From Saccharomycopsis phalli (lineage: Eukaryota; Ascomycota; Saccharomycetes; Ascoideales; Saccharomycopsidaceae), in the NCBI GenBank assembly GCA_020342235.1, contig CP073213.1:1342501-1406500 (forward strand): a DNA stretch of 64,000 nucleotides, in the 5' to 3' direction. Shown one piece after another: positions 9,725 through 20,835 of this stretch. A program made the translations under genes and the position numbers. Every line of letters starts with the position of its first letter. The first letter of the stretch is position 1. The notes beneath the pieces were generated by a model. That model was not told the DNA's origin. It worked only from the letters and a program-made list of their open reading frames with translations, and made no database searches.

Positions 9725-12370
9725 ATGGGATCAGCAGACTCAAAGCTTCAAATTAAAAGAAAGATATTTCGATTAGCAGAACCACCAATTCTTGAATCTA
9801 ACGACAAGATCTGGGAGTTATTTTGGACACAGGCTATATATGCAGAGGACGTGTATAATTTGTTAACCTCGAATGACATCAAGACAATACGGAACAAAAA
9901 TAAAAATAATTTCCATCGTTTGATATACATTTTGGTTATCAGGTTTATAAATCTTAGCTCTCAAAAGAATATTTGTGGCGATGCGAAGAAGGAATTGTTA
10001 AACTGTTGCCGAGTTCTTACAAGGATATTACCGTTTCTCTTCGAAGCGAAGGAGAATGTAAATGATATATTCTGGAACACAAACAACAGCAGTATTGACG
10101 TGAACTCTCCCAGCTTATATGTGGGTATTATTGGAGGGGTAAATGGTTCCAGTGCCATGTCAACTATGGCTGGGTCCCATACAAGCACGGTTGATCATAA
10201 TCACGAAATAAACACACCTTCAATAAAAGGTAATATCTCGAAGATACCTGAAAATAATCCGTTGGGGGCTCAATTGATGAACAGATGTTTGGCATTGTTA
10301 TTTACGCCAGACTTTACAATCACTAGCGAGACAATATGGGAACCTGGCATCGGTAGAAATGGCAAGTTGGAGAGACAGAATGAGACGCATACAGCAAATA
10401 GATTGGAATTGTTACGGTTGATAACAGTTCTTTGCTCCCAATGCCTTTACACTGCTCCACAGCATTTGGTGAACTGTGGGTCTAGGTTCTTGACAGTACT
10501 TGTTACATCTACTTCCAAAGTCACGCTATTGTCTTTGATTTGTTCCTTGTTAAATGTCAGCTGTAGAGCTTGCCATGAAGATAGCAACGAATTGAATTTT
10601 TTAATGGCGACTTATGCTATCGAATTGTTGGCATTGCTACTTTCATATGCAATACCACAGGACGACATTACTTTCTTGAAGGCATTGAATATTTCGCAGT
10701 CAAAGCCTACTAATCTAGTCCGATATAACTTATCCAAGCTTCATAAGAAATCAGAACTAGGTTACATTGTGAATAACTTTTTAAACTACTTGAAAATCCC
10801 GATGATAATAACCAAGGACAGCTCGTTTTCTTTGCTACAAAACAAGGTTATTGATACACCTCTTTGGGCCACAGAGGTTATTATTATAATATGGGAACTA
10901 TTCCAATGCAATAATTCGTTTCGACTGTATATTACTACAGCAAAAAATGAAGTCACCAATGAGCTCTATTCCAACGAGTTGATAATCACACTACTCTTCT
11001 ATGTGGTGACATATTCTGATAAGTCGGAGTTCAAGAATACAAACAGAATAATAAGTTATCTTATCCTCTATTTGACGTCCAATCAGTCGATTTTGGACAA
11101 TTTGTTGCAGCCTATTCAAGCGAAATATTACAACAATGAACTACCAAGTCAATTCACGAATTCAACAAATGCTGTGACATTTAGAGACTTGTTAGTGTAT
11201 CATACTTGCCACTTACTAATCTACAATTCCAGATTTTCTACTGATTTGTTGACTCCTACATATATTGAATGGCTCTATAACATTGTCCCTGTGGCAGGAA
11301 ACGGCGACGAAATAGACATAGGTAATACTGTTCTTCAAAATAAAAAGCTCATCAACCCTGGAGGCGGATTATGCTATAGCTCATGCAGCATGCTCACGCA
11401 ACTAACTATTAAGTTAAGCTCAACTGCGATATTAATGGAGAATCCCATGAATCCGGATCTCTTAAGTTTGTTACTCCGGGCGATTTGCTTTGCAATTGTC
11501 AATAAGCCAGTACAGTCTAGAACTTTGATATTTGTTATTGTGAAAAACTCTAGTATTTACCAAAACATTGTTGACATTATCAAGAATTTATCTGAAGACA
11601 CTGGTCCTTCCCCTTTTGAAATTAGTGATCTAGGAAGGGCTCTCAGACCTAAACAGCCAGCAGGAATGTCAGAAAATGCCAAAGGAAAACTACCCGTGGA
11701 TGCTCCATTGGCCAGGACCTGGAGTGGCCTAGAAGCTTGTAATAATATTGTCAAATATATTGATTTGATACATAAAGAAATTCCTGATTTTGAAAACTAC
11801 AAGTCACAAGATACGGTTAACCTCTTGAACGCCATCCAGAGTATACAAGGCTTGACAATAAAATCCAAAGCGTTTTCACCTTCTAGTTCTTCTGTTCCAT
11901 TGAAGTTTATCTGGTCTAGGGTTTCTTTGGGCTGGTACCAAAGTGTGTTGTGGGGTAAAATATTCAACAACGAGTTGTGTATCCATCACAATTACCTGAC
12001 CAGAAATTCTTTTTCTTCAGGATTTGGTTTTTCTCGTATTATGACCCCTGAGATGCAAGGATCAGGCATCTTATCCAAATTGACCGGAGGCTGGAGCACG
12101 TTCCGTAACCCCGAATTTGCTGATGCTGAGTATTTAAAAAAGGTTATAGTGGCTGTGAACTTTTTTAACAAGACTAATATCACCTTGTTTAATATCCAAC
12201 GGGTGGATGACTATTTTCCGACCTTGATGCGTCCTAAAGGTGCTGTGGATGCTGTGGCTGATAGTCTTGTTAAACGATTGCAGCTATTCTCATTGAATAC
12301 CGCGAACAATCAGTCCGACGGAGAAACCCAAAGGAGCCCAAAGAGAAGTCAGTCATTCCAATCTAACTAA
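9725..12370 (+). CDS. HID1: HID1/ECM30 family protein, probably N-myristoylated
   Basis: The 881-residue protein begins MGSADSKLQIKRKIFRLAE, close to the MGSTDSKL start of animal HID1. Gly2 followed by Ser/Lys is a good N-myristoylation signal. Further family blocks are the RVLTRILPFLFE-like segment near residue 95, DFTITSETIWEPGIG and NRLELLRLI. Animal HID1 is a peripheral Golgi protein needed for dense-core vesicle and trans-Golgi sorting; the baker's yeast relative is ECM30. The fold is expected to be all-helical without catalytic motifs. The family is clear; the role in this yeast is inferred. Confidence 0.88.
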   Translation: MGSADSKLQIKRKIFRLAEPPILESNDKIWELFWTQAIYAEDVYNLLTSNDIKTIRNKNKNNFHRLIYILVIRFINLSSQKNICGDAKKELLNCCRVLTRILPFLFEAKENVNDIFWNTNNSSIDVNSPSLYVGIIGGVNGSSAMSTMAGSHTSTVDHNHEINTPSIKGNISKIPENNPLGAQLMNRCLALLFTPDFTITSETIWEPGIGRNGKLERQNETHTANRLELLRLITVLCSQCLYTAPQHLVNCGSRFLTVLVTSTSKVTLLSLICSLLNVSCRACHEDSNELNFLMATYAIELLALLLSYAIPQDDITFLKALNISQSKPTNLVRYNLSKLHKKSELGYIVNNFLNYLKIPMIITKDSSFSLLQNKVIDTPLWATEVIIIIWELFQCNNSFRLYITTAKNEVTNELYSNELIITLLFYVVTYSDKSEFKNTNRIISYLILYLTSNQSILDNLLQPIQAKYYNNELPSQFTNSTNAVTFRDLLVYHTCHLLIYNSRFSTDLLTPTYIEWLYNIVPVAGNGDEIDIGNTVLQNKKLINPGGGLCYSSCSMLTQLTIKLSSTAILMENPMNPDLLSLLLRAICFAIVNKPVQSRTLIFVIVKNSSIYQNIVDIIKNLSEDTGPSPFEISDLGRALRPKQPAGMSENAKGKLPVDAPLARTWSGLEACNNIVKYIDLIHKEIPDFENYKSQDTVNLLNAIQSIQGLTIKSKAFSPSSSSVPLKFIWSRVSLGWYQSVLWGKIFNNELCIHHNYLTRNSFSSGFGFSRIMTPEMQGSGILSKLTGGWSTFRNPEFADAEYLKKVIVAVNFFNKTNITLFNIQRVDDYFPTLMRPKGAVDAVADSLVKRLQLFSLNTANNQSDGETQRSPKRSQSFQSN

Positions 12371-13299
12371 CCTCTATTATAAGTAGTGCTACATGTTCAT
12401 TGTACACATAGACAATTGGTATATATAAACACATCACTGATTGAGCGATACAATTATGAAACATATTCACCACTTATATTCCCTCAACTCCTTTTTTTTC
12501 ACAATGTCATTGGGTGATTCAGAGAAGCCAAACTTTGTCAGGAACATGGGAATGTCACCACTACCCTGTCGGGGATTTTTCGATTCGACGGCGCGCCGCC
12601 TTTTGGTTTCTTCTATAAACCACTCTGCCTCATTGGGATGCGTCATTTTGGTATTAAAGTGCACCTGGCAGTTATTGTGTAGCACGTTGATTTATTGGGG
12701 AAAGTAAATCATTATTTATATGAATAGCATCACCCTCTTGCCCGCCATTATGCATGGGAACTTAAAACATTGAGGGATGATTTCAAATACCCAAACAAAT
12801 CTGACAGATTACTCTGTAGGATATTTGAGACATGTGATCAATGAAGGTTAAACTGCGGTTTATCACGATCGTATTGTGTGGTAACATTACAGTACATAAC
12901 CTCTGTGAGTTACTTTCAGTGACTCTTATACGTCAATCGCATATGGTATATATTATCATGCTGGATGATTGATATAATCACTGATCAGCCTCTTGCTTAC
13001 AGACCACTTATTTATAATTGTCGATTGCACGAATCGGCACTGCTTGTACCACTAGATTAAGTTAAACAACTCAGAAGATCACATCTATTTGATTAATGTT
13101 TGACTCCTTCGCATAGAGTGTCCAGTCAGATTAGGGCTGGCCTACGATTAGCCTTGATTCCCTTTGTTTCATGCATCTACATACACGGTTTTTGATCTCC
13201 GCTTTCGCCACACTTGAATGCTATACAAGGTGAGGTAGGTCATTCTACTTGACACCTTCAATCTTGTGAAAAGAAATTTTATTGTGTAGCTTGTGCTGT
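12371..13299. other. HID1-TSR2 intergenic region
   Basis: This 930-base gap lies between two convergent genes, which is unusually long for this window. Apart from a possible small minus-strand ORF (12467-12646) it is AT-rich with no tRNA-type A/B boxes, no obvious snoRNA C/D boxes and no mobile element that I can see. An unannotated ncRNA is possible but unsupported. Confidence 0.35.
12467..12646 (-). CDS. Possible small protein of 59 residues
   Basis: This minus-strand frame from ATG 12646 to TGA encodes 59 residues beginning MTHPNEAEWFIEETKRRRAV and ending in a Lys-rich tail (KKKELREYKW). The composition is protein-like: charged, with balanced hydrophobics and Trp, not the pattern of random AT-rich DNA. 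It lies in an otherwise empty gap. The frame is open a further 13 codons upstream without an ATG, and a CAG at that point could be a 3' splice site, so an upstream exon is possible. I do not recognise a homologue. It may be a real conserved small gene or a chance ORF. Confidence 0.4.
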   Translation of the reverse strand: MTHPNEAEWFIEETKRRRAVESKNPRQGSGDIPMFLTKFGFSESPNDIVKKKELREYKW

Positions 13300-13932
13300 T
13301 CAGTTTTTTTTACCTTTTCTACCCCTCTTTTGAACTAACTCAAAGCCATCATCATCAACAATAGGCTCCTGGACGACAGAATCATCAACATCCATCCTAG
13401 CATACTCCTCGACAAGTTCCGGAACTTGTTCACCTTCCTCTTCCTCTTCTTCATCATCGCTCACATCCGGATTTTCGGGGTCTTCCTGCACTATTACTTT
13501 ATTAACCGTCTTGCTTTCCTGTATAGCACTCCATCTACTGTATGCTTCTTTAATATTGGTGTACTCTTTTTTCATGCACTCTTTGTACAGATCAAGAATT
13601 TTTTTCGCTACAACTAATGCCGAGTCATCTTCTATATGCACGCCAAACTCATCCGCCATTGCGTATAATAATGTCTCTTCTATTACAGCAATATCAACTG
13701 CTCTTTCATTGCAGAATAAGTCAATTATTACTCCAGAAATCCAGTCTCTCTTCTCCTCACTGTCTGGTCCACCCCATTGATTATCTACCGCAGTCTTTAG
13801 ATCATCCCAGCTGTGAACTGCAACAGTCACTCCTAACTCAAACGTCGCCTGCTGTTTTTCATCATCAAATTTAAGAGATTTATCTTCTTTTCCGGCCTCA
13901 ACAAACTCGGTAACGTCAATTTGTATACTCAT
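13300..13932 (-). CDS. TSR2: Tsr2, chaperone of ribosomal protein eS26
   Basis: The 210-residue protein shows the conserved Tsr2 core: FELGVTVAVHSWDDLKTAVD, NQWGGPDSEEKRDWISGVII and IEETLLYAMADEFGVHIEDD. An acidic tail (about residues 155-175) precedes a basic C terminus. Tsr2 binds newly made eS26 after its release from the importin, protects it and delivers it to the 90S pre-ribosome for 20S pre-rRNA processing. The acidic tail is the expected contact surface for basic eS26. The gene diverges from CNA1, and a TGAAAAATTT element lies 21-30 bases upstream of its ATG. Confidence 0.93.
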   Translation of the reverse strand: MSIQIDVTEFVEAGKEDKSLKFDDEKQQATFELGVTVAVHSWDDLKTAVDNQWGGPDSEEKRDWISGVIIDLFCNERAVDIAVIEETLLYAMADEFGVHIEDDSALVVAKKILDLYKECMKKEYTNIKEAYSRWSAIQESKTVNKVIVQEDPENPDVSDDEEEEEEGEQVPELVEEYARMDVDDSVVQEPIVDDDGFELVQKRGRKGKKN

Positions 13933-14176
13933 CTTGTTCCTCTGCCCTAGATAAATTTTTCATTGTGACATAAATTAGTTTCTGTTTGCAGCCCTGGCCT
14001 TACCAGACATTCGTGTTCAGAACGATTAGAGGCGATTTGATCGCCACTCAGACGGATAGAGAGGACAATTTGACTACTAAATTGTCTAGAAAAAAACTTT
14101 CCGCACATAGAGACTAATATCTAGTGCTATTAGGTAGCTGTTTTTATGAAAATTAATTGGCGAGAGATATAATAGA
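13933..14176. promoter_or_regulatory. Divergent TSR2/CNA1 promoter
   Basis: On the minus strand TGAAAAATTT, an exact match to the RRPE core, lies at 13953-13962, pointing to TSR2 as a ribosome-biogenesis regulon member. A perfect 6-3-6 dyad GGCGAT-TTG-ATCGCC lies at 14031-14045 midway between the genes; its binder is unknown. Confidence 0.45.
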
Positions 14177-15820
14177 ATGTCCAATATAGCACAAGACAAT
14201 AGCGAAAAAATCGACAATGCTTTGAGAGCATTGAAAAATAAGGGCCAAAAAGTTTCTGATCACAAGGATTTTTCTATTTATGTTTTAGAAGATAAGTCAG
14301 AAGTCTCGACTAAAGAGAGAATTGTTGCTTCTACACCTGCCCCTATAAGTTACAAGCCAACTGATGAACAGGTGTTTAATTCCAACGGGCTCCCGAATCA
14401 TGAGTTCTTAAAGAATCACTTTATGGGTGAGGGGAGACTTCACACTCATCAGGTTAAAAGAATATTGCAAGGTGCTATAAAGCTTTTGAGAAGTGAGCCT
14501 AATCTTTTGACTGTGCCTGCTCCTGTCACTGTGTGTGGTGATGTTCATGGACAGTATTACGATTTGATGCGCTTGTTTGAGGTTGGTGGGAATCCAGCTA
14601 ATACATCATATTTGTTTTTGGGTGATTATGTGGACCGTGGAAGCTTTTCTATCGAATGCTTGTTGTACTTGTACAGTTTAAAGTTGAACTATCACAACAC
14701 CTTCTGGATGTTGAGAGGAAACCACGAATGCAAGCACTTGACTGATTATTTTACTTTTAAGCAAGAATGTTTGACCAAATATAACCAGGAGGTCTATGAG
14801 TGTGCCTTGGACTCATTCAACTCATTGCCCTTGGCAGCGGTCATGAACGAGCAATTTTTCTGTGTTCATGGAGGCTTGAGTCCGGAGTTGAAGACCTTGG
14901 ACGACTTGAAAAATATTGATCGGTTCAGGGAACCACCTCCAAGGGGGTTAATGTGCGACTTGCTTTGGGCTGATCCAATAGACACTTATGACGAAGACGT
15001 TAATGAAAACTTGTTTGTTCCTAACTCGGTCAGAGGTTGCTCATACTCATTTACCTACAAGGCTTCATGTGCTTTTTTGCAAAGAACGGGCCTCTTATCT
15101 ATCATTCGGGCACACGAAGCGCAAGACAGTGGCTACAGAATGTATAAGCGTACCCCTACGGTGGGATTTATTTCTTTGCTAACAATGTTTAGTGCGCCAA
15201 ATTATTTGGACAGTTATGGGAACAAGGCTGCAGTTTTGAAATACGAAAATAATGTTATGAATATCAGACAATTTAATAGCGCGCCTCACCCATACTGGTT
15301 ACCAAACTTTATGGATGTTTTCACATGGTCGTTGCCGTTTGTTGGTGAAAAAGTCACTGACATGCTTGTTTCCATTTTGAACATCTGTTCCGAGGAGGAG
15401 TTGGACGAAGAGACGCCTTTGGCGGTCGAGCCAGCAAAAACCATGGACGATGTTTCGAACCAATTGCCAAACAGCAAACAAGAAGAGCCAGCGATTGACA
15501 AGGAGACTATTGAGGCGAAGAAGCAGGCTTTGAGAAAGAAGATCTTGGCTATTGGAAGAGTGGCAAGAATGTACCAGGTTTTGAGAGAGGAGTCCGAGAA
15601 CGTACAGCAGTTGAAGTCCTTGAGTGGCGGCTCTTTGCCAAAGGGGGCCTTGTTGAGTGGTCCTGAGGGATTGAAGAACTCCATCCACTCTTTTGAGGAG
15701 GCCAAGTCGGCGGACATTGAAAATGAGGCCTTGCCACCATCGCCAGCTGAACTCACCCGAAGACGAAGTCGGAAGGAGGAAAGAATAAAGAAGAAGCTCG
15801 AAGATTCTATAGTGGCATAA
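14177..15820 (+). CDS. CNA1: Calcineurin A catalytic subunit
   Basis: The 547-residue serine/threonine phosphatase 2B carries the metallophosphatase motifs GDVHGQ, GDYVDRG and RGNHE in order, then CVHGGLSPE and the L7-loop region [11 protein letters not shown]. The calcineurin-specific tail follows: a B-subunit-binding helix after the catalytic domain, and a calmodulin-binding segment around residues 450-475 ([18 protein letters not shown] with VLREESENV). An autoinhibitory region with LPP lies near the C terminus. With regulatory subunit Cnb1 and Ca2+/calmodulin it dephosphorylates Crz1 and drives calcium and cell-wall stress responses. Length is typical. Confidence 0.97.
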   Translation: MSNIAQDNSEKIDNALRALKNKGQKVSDHKDFSIYVLEDKSEVSTKERIVASTPAPISYKPTDEQVFNSNGLPNHEFLKNHFMGEGRLHTHQVKRILQGAIKLLRSEPNLLTVPAPVTVCGDVHGQYYDLMRLFEVGGNPANTSYLFLGDYVDRGSFSIECLLYLYSLKLNYHNTFWMLRGNHECKHLTDYFTFKQECLTKYNQEVYECALDSFNSLPLAAVMNEQFFCVHGGLSPELKTLDDLKNIDRFREPPPRGLMCDLLWADPIDTYDEDVNENLFVPNSVRGCSYSFTYKASCAFLQRTGLLSIIRAHEAQDSGYRMYKRTPTVGFISLLTMFSAPNYLDSYGNKAAVLKYENNVMNIRQFNSAPHPYWLPNFMDVFTWSLPFVGEKVTDMLVSILNICSEEELDEETPLAVEPAKTMDDVSNQLPNSKQEEPAIDKETIEAKKQALRKKILAIGRVARMYQVLREESENVQQLKSLSGGSLPKGALLSGPEGLKNSIHSFEEAKSADIENEALPPSPAELTRRRSRKEERIKKKLEDSIVA

Positions 15821-15897
15821 TATGGATACCGCAGCCGCTGGTTTACGTTTTATATATACTTTTATTGAAATAAATCTATAATACATTGTTCGGCACA

Positions 15898-17598
15898 TTA
15901 GTAACAGTACTCATCGTCTGACTCGGAGAAGTCATAGTCAAAGGTCTCTAGCCGCTTTGACATGTAAGGCCCGTCCAACTCGTAGCCCAATTTAGCATAG
16001 TAATTCCGCACTCCTACTCCAGAAATGACGCTGATTTTCTCTGAGCCATGCTCTTCTCTTGCGATTCGTTCTGCCTCCTCCATTAGCAAGCTTCCAAAAC
16101 CCTGGTGCTGAAACTTCTTTGGATCTCTGGAGTGAACTGGCACCACCGATCCATAGACATGCAACTCTCTGATGATCGAGGTGGGCTGGCTGGTGAACTC
16201 CTTTCTAAATGTGTACTTCTTGGATGCCTTGCGCAACCGTAAAAGACCAATCAATATATCCTGTTTCGGGTCCTCGTACGACAAAAACGTCTCCCATCCA
16301 CCATTGGCATAGTAGTCCCGTCTGATGAGCTCCACCTGGTCTGGCTGGATCTTGTGGTGCACTTCCTGGATCCCAACCTCTCTGGTACGCACGTCTCTAC
16401 ATGTCACGCCAAAATCCTTCATGCGGGTGAGGGCCAACTCTCGCAAGTTTCCATTCTCCACGCCGGAACTCACCAAAGGCATGGGGATATCACGCTGCAC
16501 TCTGTAGATTCTGGTCCAAGGAGGCACCAAGGCCAAGATCCGGGCAACCAAGTCTATCAAAGCGTTGGCATTGTACGACTTGTACTTGCCACACTTCCAT
16601 AGCTCATACAATCCCGTGCCTCGAATGACAAGCGTCGGGTATATCTTCAAACCATCGGTCCGAAAGTCCGGATTCTCAAAGTACTCTCTAAACTGCTCAA
16701 GGTCTCGCTCCATGCCCACGTTTGGCAAGTCCGGCATCATATGGCTCACAATCTTGTACCCAGCGTCCTTGGAAACCGCAAACGTGTGACACACAGCCTT
16801 CACCGTGTGTCCTCTGTTGGTGTCTCTGGCAACGTCCTCATATACGGACTGGACTCCAATTTCCAACCGCGTACAGCCATACTTTAACATGTCCGAAAGA
16901 TGTGTCTCGGTACAGTAGTCTGGTCTGGTCTCGATGGTAATTCCCACACACTTGGTCATGGACTGCTGCGAGAATTTAATCGCCTCGTCCAAATCGCTGC
17001 CATTGTATCCCGTCAAGGCATTGTGCAAGTTTGCAATGAAGTCCTCACGATAGTCCTTGGCCAAAGACATAAACGTACCCCCCATGATAATGTACTCCAC
17101 CTTGTCAATCGAGTGTCCCAATTGCCGAAGCTGTTCAACTCGGCCCCGGGCCTGCTCATATGGATCATACCGTGCCCTGATGGCTCTCATGGAGGTCGGC
17201 TCATAGCCCGTATACGACTGCGTCGAGTACTCAAAGTCGGAATCTGGTCCTCCAGGACAATAGACGCAAATGTTTCCAGTATAGGCAATATGAGGACATC
17301 TGTGCGGCTTACACATGACAGCAACAACAGCAATTCCCGAAGCAGTCCGCACCGGCTTTGCCTTGAGCTTTGGAATCAAGTACTTCTTGTGTTGGTCTGG
17401 GATCGAAGAGATGATGTCAGTCAATCTAGGTTGTTGTTTCAAACGGTACTTCTTTGCATGCCGAATAATGAGTCCGTTCAAATTAATATCTTTGGAGGTC
17501 TGTAGGGAATTCACCAACTCAAGCGAAATATCCGCACATGCCTGAATAAACCGCTCCTTCTCAGGAGCCATGTGTGGCTTGGACTTTTGCTTCACCAT
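15898..17598 (-). CDS. ELP3: Elp3, Elongator catalytic subunit
   Basis: The 566-residue protein starts at ATG 17598. The radical-SAM half contains [22 protein letters not shown], supplying the cysteine cluster for the iron-sulfur centre, and the MGGTFMSL strand. The C-terminal GNAT acetyltransferase domain has the acetyl-CoA loop [20 protein letters not shown] and ends [12 protein letters not shown]. It is almost collinear with baker's yeast Elp3. Elongator installs 5-carbonylmethyl side chains on wobble uridines of tRNAs in the cytoplasm. The gene converges with CNA1 across 77 bases and diverges from YEL1. Confidence 0.97.
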   Translation of the reverse strand: MVKQKSKPHMAPEKERFIQACADISLELVNSLQTSKDINLNGLIIRHAKKYRLKQQPRLTDIISSIPDQHKKYLIPKLKAKPVRTASGIAVVAVMCKPHRCPHIAYTGNICVYCPGGPDSDFEYSTQSYTGYEPTSMRAIRARYDPYEQARGRVEQLRQLGHSIDKVEYIIMGGTFMSLAKDYREDFIANLHNALTGYNGSDLDEAIKFSQQSMTKCVGITIETRPDYCTETHLSDMLKYGCTRLEIGVQSVYEDVARDTNRGHTVKAVCHTFAVSKDAGYKIVSHMMPDLPNVGMERDLEQFREYFENPDFRTDGLKIYPTLVIRGTGLYELWKCGKYKSYNANALIDLVARILALVPPWTRIYRVQRDIPMPLVSSGVENGNLRELALTRMKDFGVTCRDVRTREVGIQEVHHKIQPDQVELIRRDYYANGGWETFLSYEDPKQDILIGLLRLRKASKKYTFRKEFTSQPTSIIRELHVYGSVVPVHSRDPKKFQHQGFGSLLMEEAERIAREEHGSEKISVISGVGVRNYYAKLGYELDGPYMSKRLETFDYDFSESDDEYCY

Positions 17599-17855
17599 TA
17601 CTACAATGACCCAGTTGTGCTTGAAAAAAATATAATCTGATGCATCTCAACGCATAGGTTTAGAGCGATGCTAAGACCAGGTGGTTGCTCACCAACATCT
17701 ACTGAAAAAAAAAAAACTTTTGGGACAATTTAGGCGCATGCACCCCCTAAATGCCTGAAAATATGCGAAGGACACCGTTCAACTTTTTGTAAAAGTTATT
17801 TGATATTGCATGTCTTTCTAAACATACAAAGAGCAGTTTCAAAAAACTATATCAC
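17599..17855. promoter_or_regulatory. Divergent ELP3/YEL1 promoter
   Basis: This 257-base divergent gap has a 12-A tract at about 17705-17716, the nucleosome-excluding type common in yeast promoters. No specific factor site was identified. Confidence 0.35.
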
Positions 17856-20636
17856 ATGTCGATTAACCTCAAGACTTTACATTTAGCTTCTCCTAAGCAT
17901 CAACTGAAATTCGAGACCAATTTGATTCCCTATTCGGATCAATTATTAGCTGGAGATAACAACCCTCACCAAAAAAGCCCTTCTCAATCTTCAGTGATTG
18001 AAGACGACGGAGAGAAGTTTTACTCTCCTCTATCCAAAAAGAAATCAAATAATTCCTCAAATCACTCCGACTTAGACGCAGTCAGACAAATCCTAGTGTC
18101 TCCAGATCTAATAATTGCTGCATCACCAAAGAAAAACGTTCCAGTTTCAAATCCCAAAAACTTGGGCGGAATGGCAAGAGGTGTGACTAACATTCCAATC
18201 CAGCAACATACCCCATTAATTCGAGAAATCGAAGAAGAGCCTGTTTACAACAATACACAATCTGTGCTGCTGCTGAGCACAGATATTGTAAATCAGGAAA
18301 TTGAGGATACTGGGTCTGAAGTGGGAGATGCAGTCACGTTGAAATCCGAAAACTCATCCACGTCTAATATTTCCAATAAAACCGAAAAGGCTTTGAAATA
18401 CTTGGCCTTGAAAACATCAGAGTTGAAAACCTCTGCAGAGGAGTTGTTTAATCACACTTATGACCGCGTGCCAGTGGAAGAATATTTAAACGTGTTGTGC
18501 GATCCAAGCAATTCAGAGGCCAAGAAATTGCGATTATTGTACTTGAAGAAGTTCGATTGGTCAAGCTCATTATTAGACTCTTTGAGAATCTTGTGTAACA
18601 AGCTCTATTTCAGAGGAGAGTCGCAGAACATTAGTAGAATTATCGAATCCTTTTCTGTCAGTTGGTCGCAAGCATTTCCAAAAAACATCTTTGGAAATCA
18701 ATATGCCGTCTATTTAATTGCATATTCTTTGATTTTGTTAAATTCTGATCTACATTCGCATGAATTATCAAAGCATATTTCTAAGGAAACTTTTGTCAAA
18801 AATACATTGAATGCACTCAAAGTGGAGAAGTTATACCCTAAAGATTCTTTGAGTGCCTTGAATTGCCTTAGGGGTTACTATGAAAGTATCGAATTACATG
18901 AGTTGAAATTATTAGGGACATCAACGAGTCCTACGCAGAATTCACATTACAACAGCAACAATGGTAGTTTTGTTAACTTGAGAAAGACTTCCTTTAATGT
19001 TAGTCGGTCTGTCAATCGGAATACTATAATTTCTACTAAATCTTTTTCTTCTAAATATTCTGGTGATTTGGGGGCGAAGTCGCAAATGGATACATTAGAG
19101 GTTCCAAAGCTTGGAACTATTCATAATAATGGTTCGAAGGAACATCAGCCAGTTGGTTTTCTACATGCCTTACAGCGAGGATCTCCTCTGGTAAGTTCTA
19201 GAGGGGATAATAATATGTTGAAAAAACACAAGTCTGCCGCATCCATTTCGTCAGCATTAAGCTCTAAGTCTATCAAAACTGTTGAAACTTCAAAAACTAT
19301 TGACACCTATCACTCTATGCCAAGCAAATCTGTGTACAATTCTGGGTCTGCAATTGGAGTTAGCAATTCTGCCTCACTCAGTGGTTCTCTTGATCCATCA
19401 GATATTATCTTTGAGGAGGATGAAGCCGACATGGATTTAGAGTTGACTGGTCCTCCTTGGGCCAAGGAGGGATTATTAAAGATCAAGAAATTTGAAAAGC
19501 CTAAATCTTTCTTTGGTATGAATTCTAATAAAAACTCAAATGGGGCAAATTCTAACGGTCAATTGGGAAAGTCGTTTTTCAGCGGTGGAGATAATAATCT
19601 AATCGGCCCTAATCATCTATCTAGAACTTCGACGAACACTAGCAATGTCACAAAAGGCTATAGAGGTCGCAATGATAATAGTCATAACTTGAAATGGAAA
19701 TTAAACTTCACAGTTGTTTCCAGAGGTGAAGTGAGCTTGTTTTCTTTTGATTCTAAAGGCGGTTTTTCAAATTCCAATGCACCTCAGTCCATGAGCGACT
19801 ATGGAAAGTTGCGCAAGAAATTTTCAAAATTAAGATTGGAAAAGAATGGACCTGTTGTGGTTGGTGCAGGTAACGGAATAGTTGGTAGTGGGATTGGTGA
19901 TGGTAATTGGATGAGAAATGCTATATCATCTGGTACCTTCAACTTAGTGTCTACTTACTCAAAAATTATTCCAGATGATTCTATCAATAATAAAAACATT
20001 AAGTCAAAGGAATTGGAAACATTGTGGGCATTGAAATTGCCGGTAAATTATGATTTTCTTTCTGATAATAGAGGCTTGACTGGCAAAGCTAAGAAGGAGA
20101 CTGCCAGCTACATCAACCCCGATAATATCTTAATTTTCAGTGCAGGAACCAGGGAAATTGCAGAAGAATACGTATTCACTTGTAATTACTGGGCTGCAAG
20201 ATTAACTGCGATCCCTACACAGACAGAGTCCATCAGTAATAAGGAATATGGATGGGGCTCGATCTTAGAGAAGAGGCGAGGCTCTGACATATTGAACGTG
20301 AAAATCAACAATTGGGAACCATTGATACCATCGGTGTATGTTTCTACTTTAACCATTAAGAACCAATTGGTTGAATTGTTCAAGTATGTTCAAGTCTTGG
20401 AAAACCTTATAAGCGATCACTTAAAGATAAAAGATCAGATTGATGAATTTGTTCACACTGTGGCTAATGAGAACCCAAAGAACTTGCATATGTTAAATAA
20501 GGTGTTCAACTCAATTATGCTCAATTGGAATAATAAATATACCTACTTGGTGAATGAGCATAATCAGTTTAAAGATTACGTCTTGACGCTCAAGGAGGCG
20601 ATTGATTTAAAACAGAAGAAGAAGTTGCCTGAATAA
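17856..20636 (+). CDS. YEL1: Yel1-type Arf guanine nucleotide exchange factor (Sec7 and PH domains)
   Basis: The 926-residue protein has a Sec7 domain at about residues 170-345. The catalytic glutamate is in LYFRGESQNISRIIESFS, and NQYAVYLIAYSLILLNSDLHS is the typical later Sec7 helix. A C-terminal region (about 530-800) containing WAKEGLLKIKKF and NFTVVSRGEVSLFSFDS is a PH domain split by low-complexity inserts, followed by a helical end. Sec7 plus C-terminal PH is the layout of Yel1, the EFA6-like exchange factor that activates Arf3 (Arf6-like) at the plasma membrane and polarised growth sites. It is longer than yeast Yel1 (687 residues) because of Ser/Asn-rich insertions. Three consecutive CTG codons (18267-18275) beside AGC fit a serine run better than a leucine run. 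Confidence 0.85.
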   Translation: MSINLKTLHLASPKHQLKFETNLIPYSDQLLAGDNNPHQKSPSQSSVIEDDGEKFYSPLSKKKSNNSSNHSDLDAVRQILVSPDLIIAASPKKNVPVSNPKNLGGMARGVTNIPIQQHTPLIREIEEEPVYNNTQSVLLLSTDIVNQEIEDTGSEVGDAVTLKSENSSTSNISNKTEKALKYLALKTSELKTSAEELFNHTYDRVPVEEYLNVLCDPSNSEAKKLRLLYLKKFDWSSSLLDSLRILCNKLYFRGESQNISRIIESFSVSWSQAFPKNIFGNQYAVYLIAYSLILLNSDLHSHELSKHISKETFVKNTLNALKVEKLYPKDSLSALNCLRGYYESIELHELKLLGTSTSPTQNSHYNSNNGSFVNLRKTSFNVSRSVNRNTIISTKSFSSKYSGDLGAKSQMDTLEVPKLGTIHNNGSKEHQPVGFLHALQRGSPLVSSRGDNNMLKKHKSAASISSALSSKSIKTVETSKTIDTYHSMPSKSVYNSGSAIGVSNSASLSGSLDPSDIIFEEDEADMDLELTGPPWAKEGLLKIKKFEKPKSFFGMNSNKNSNGANSNGQLGKSFFSGGDNNLIGPNHLSRTSTNTSNVTKGYRGRNDNSHNLKWKLNFTVVSRGEVSLFSFDSKGGFSNSNAPQSMSDYGKLRKKFSKLRLEKNGPVVVGAGNGIVGSGIGDGNWMRNAISSGTFNLVSTYSKIIPDDSINNKNIKSKELETLWALKLPVNYDFLSDNRGLTGKAKKETASYINPDNILIFSAGTREIAEEYVFTCNYWAARLTAIPTQTESISNKEYGWGSILEKRRGSDILNVKINNWEPLIPSVYVSTLTIKNQLVELFKYVQVLENLISDHLKIKDQIDEFVHTVANENPKNLHMLNKVFNSIMLNWNNKYTYLVNEHNQFKDYVLTLKEAIDLKQKKKLPE

Positions 20637-20835
20637 GGTGCCCCTTCTGTTTATATATTATTAGTGTCAACCTTGTTATTTCTAATAGGAACGTGTATTC
20701 TTTGCTTTCTTGTTAGTCGTGGTTGATTTTTTGTTAGTTTGTATAATTGGATTTTCCTGCTTAATACCCATATTACTTTTTTTATTGCCGCGTACAATCT
20801 ACACATTCAATTAAACGCTATTTACAGTATAAATT

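Noticed and set aside
12441-12707. Plus-strand frame opposite the possible 59-residue gene
   Set aside because: Starts from a non-ATG codon, has poor composition, and overlaps a better minus-strand frame.
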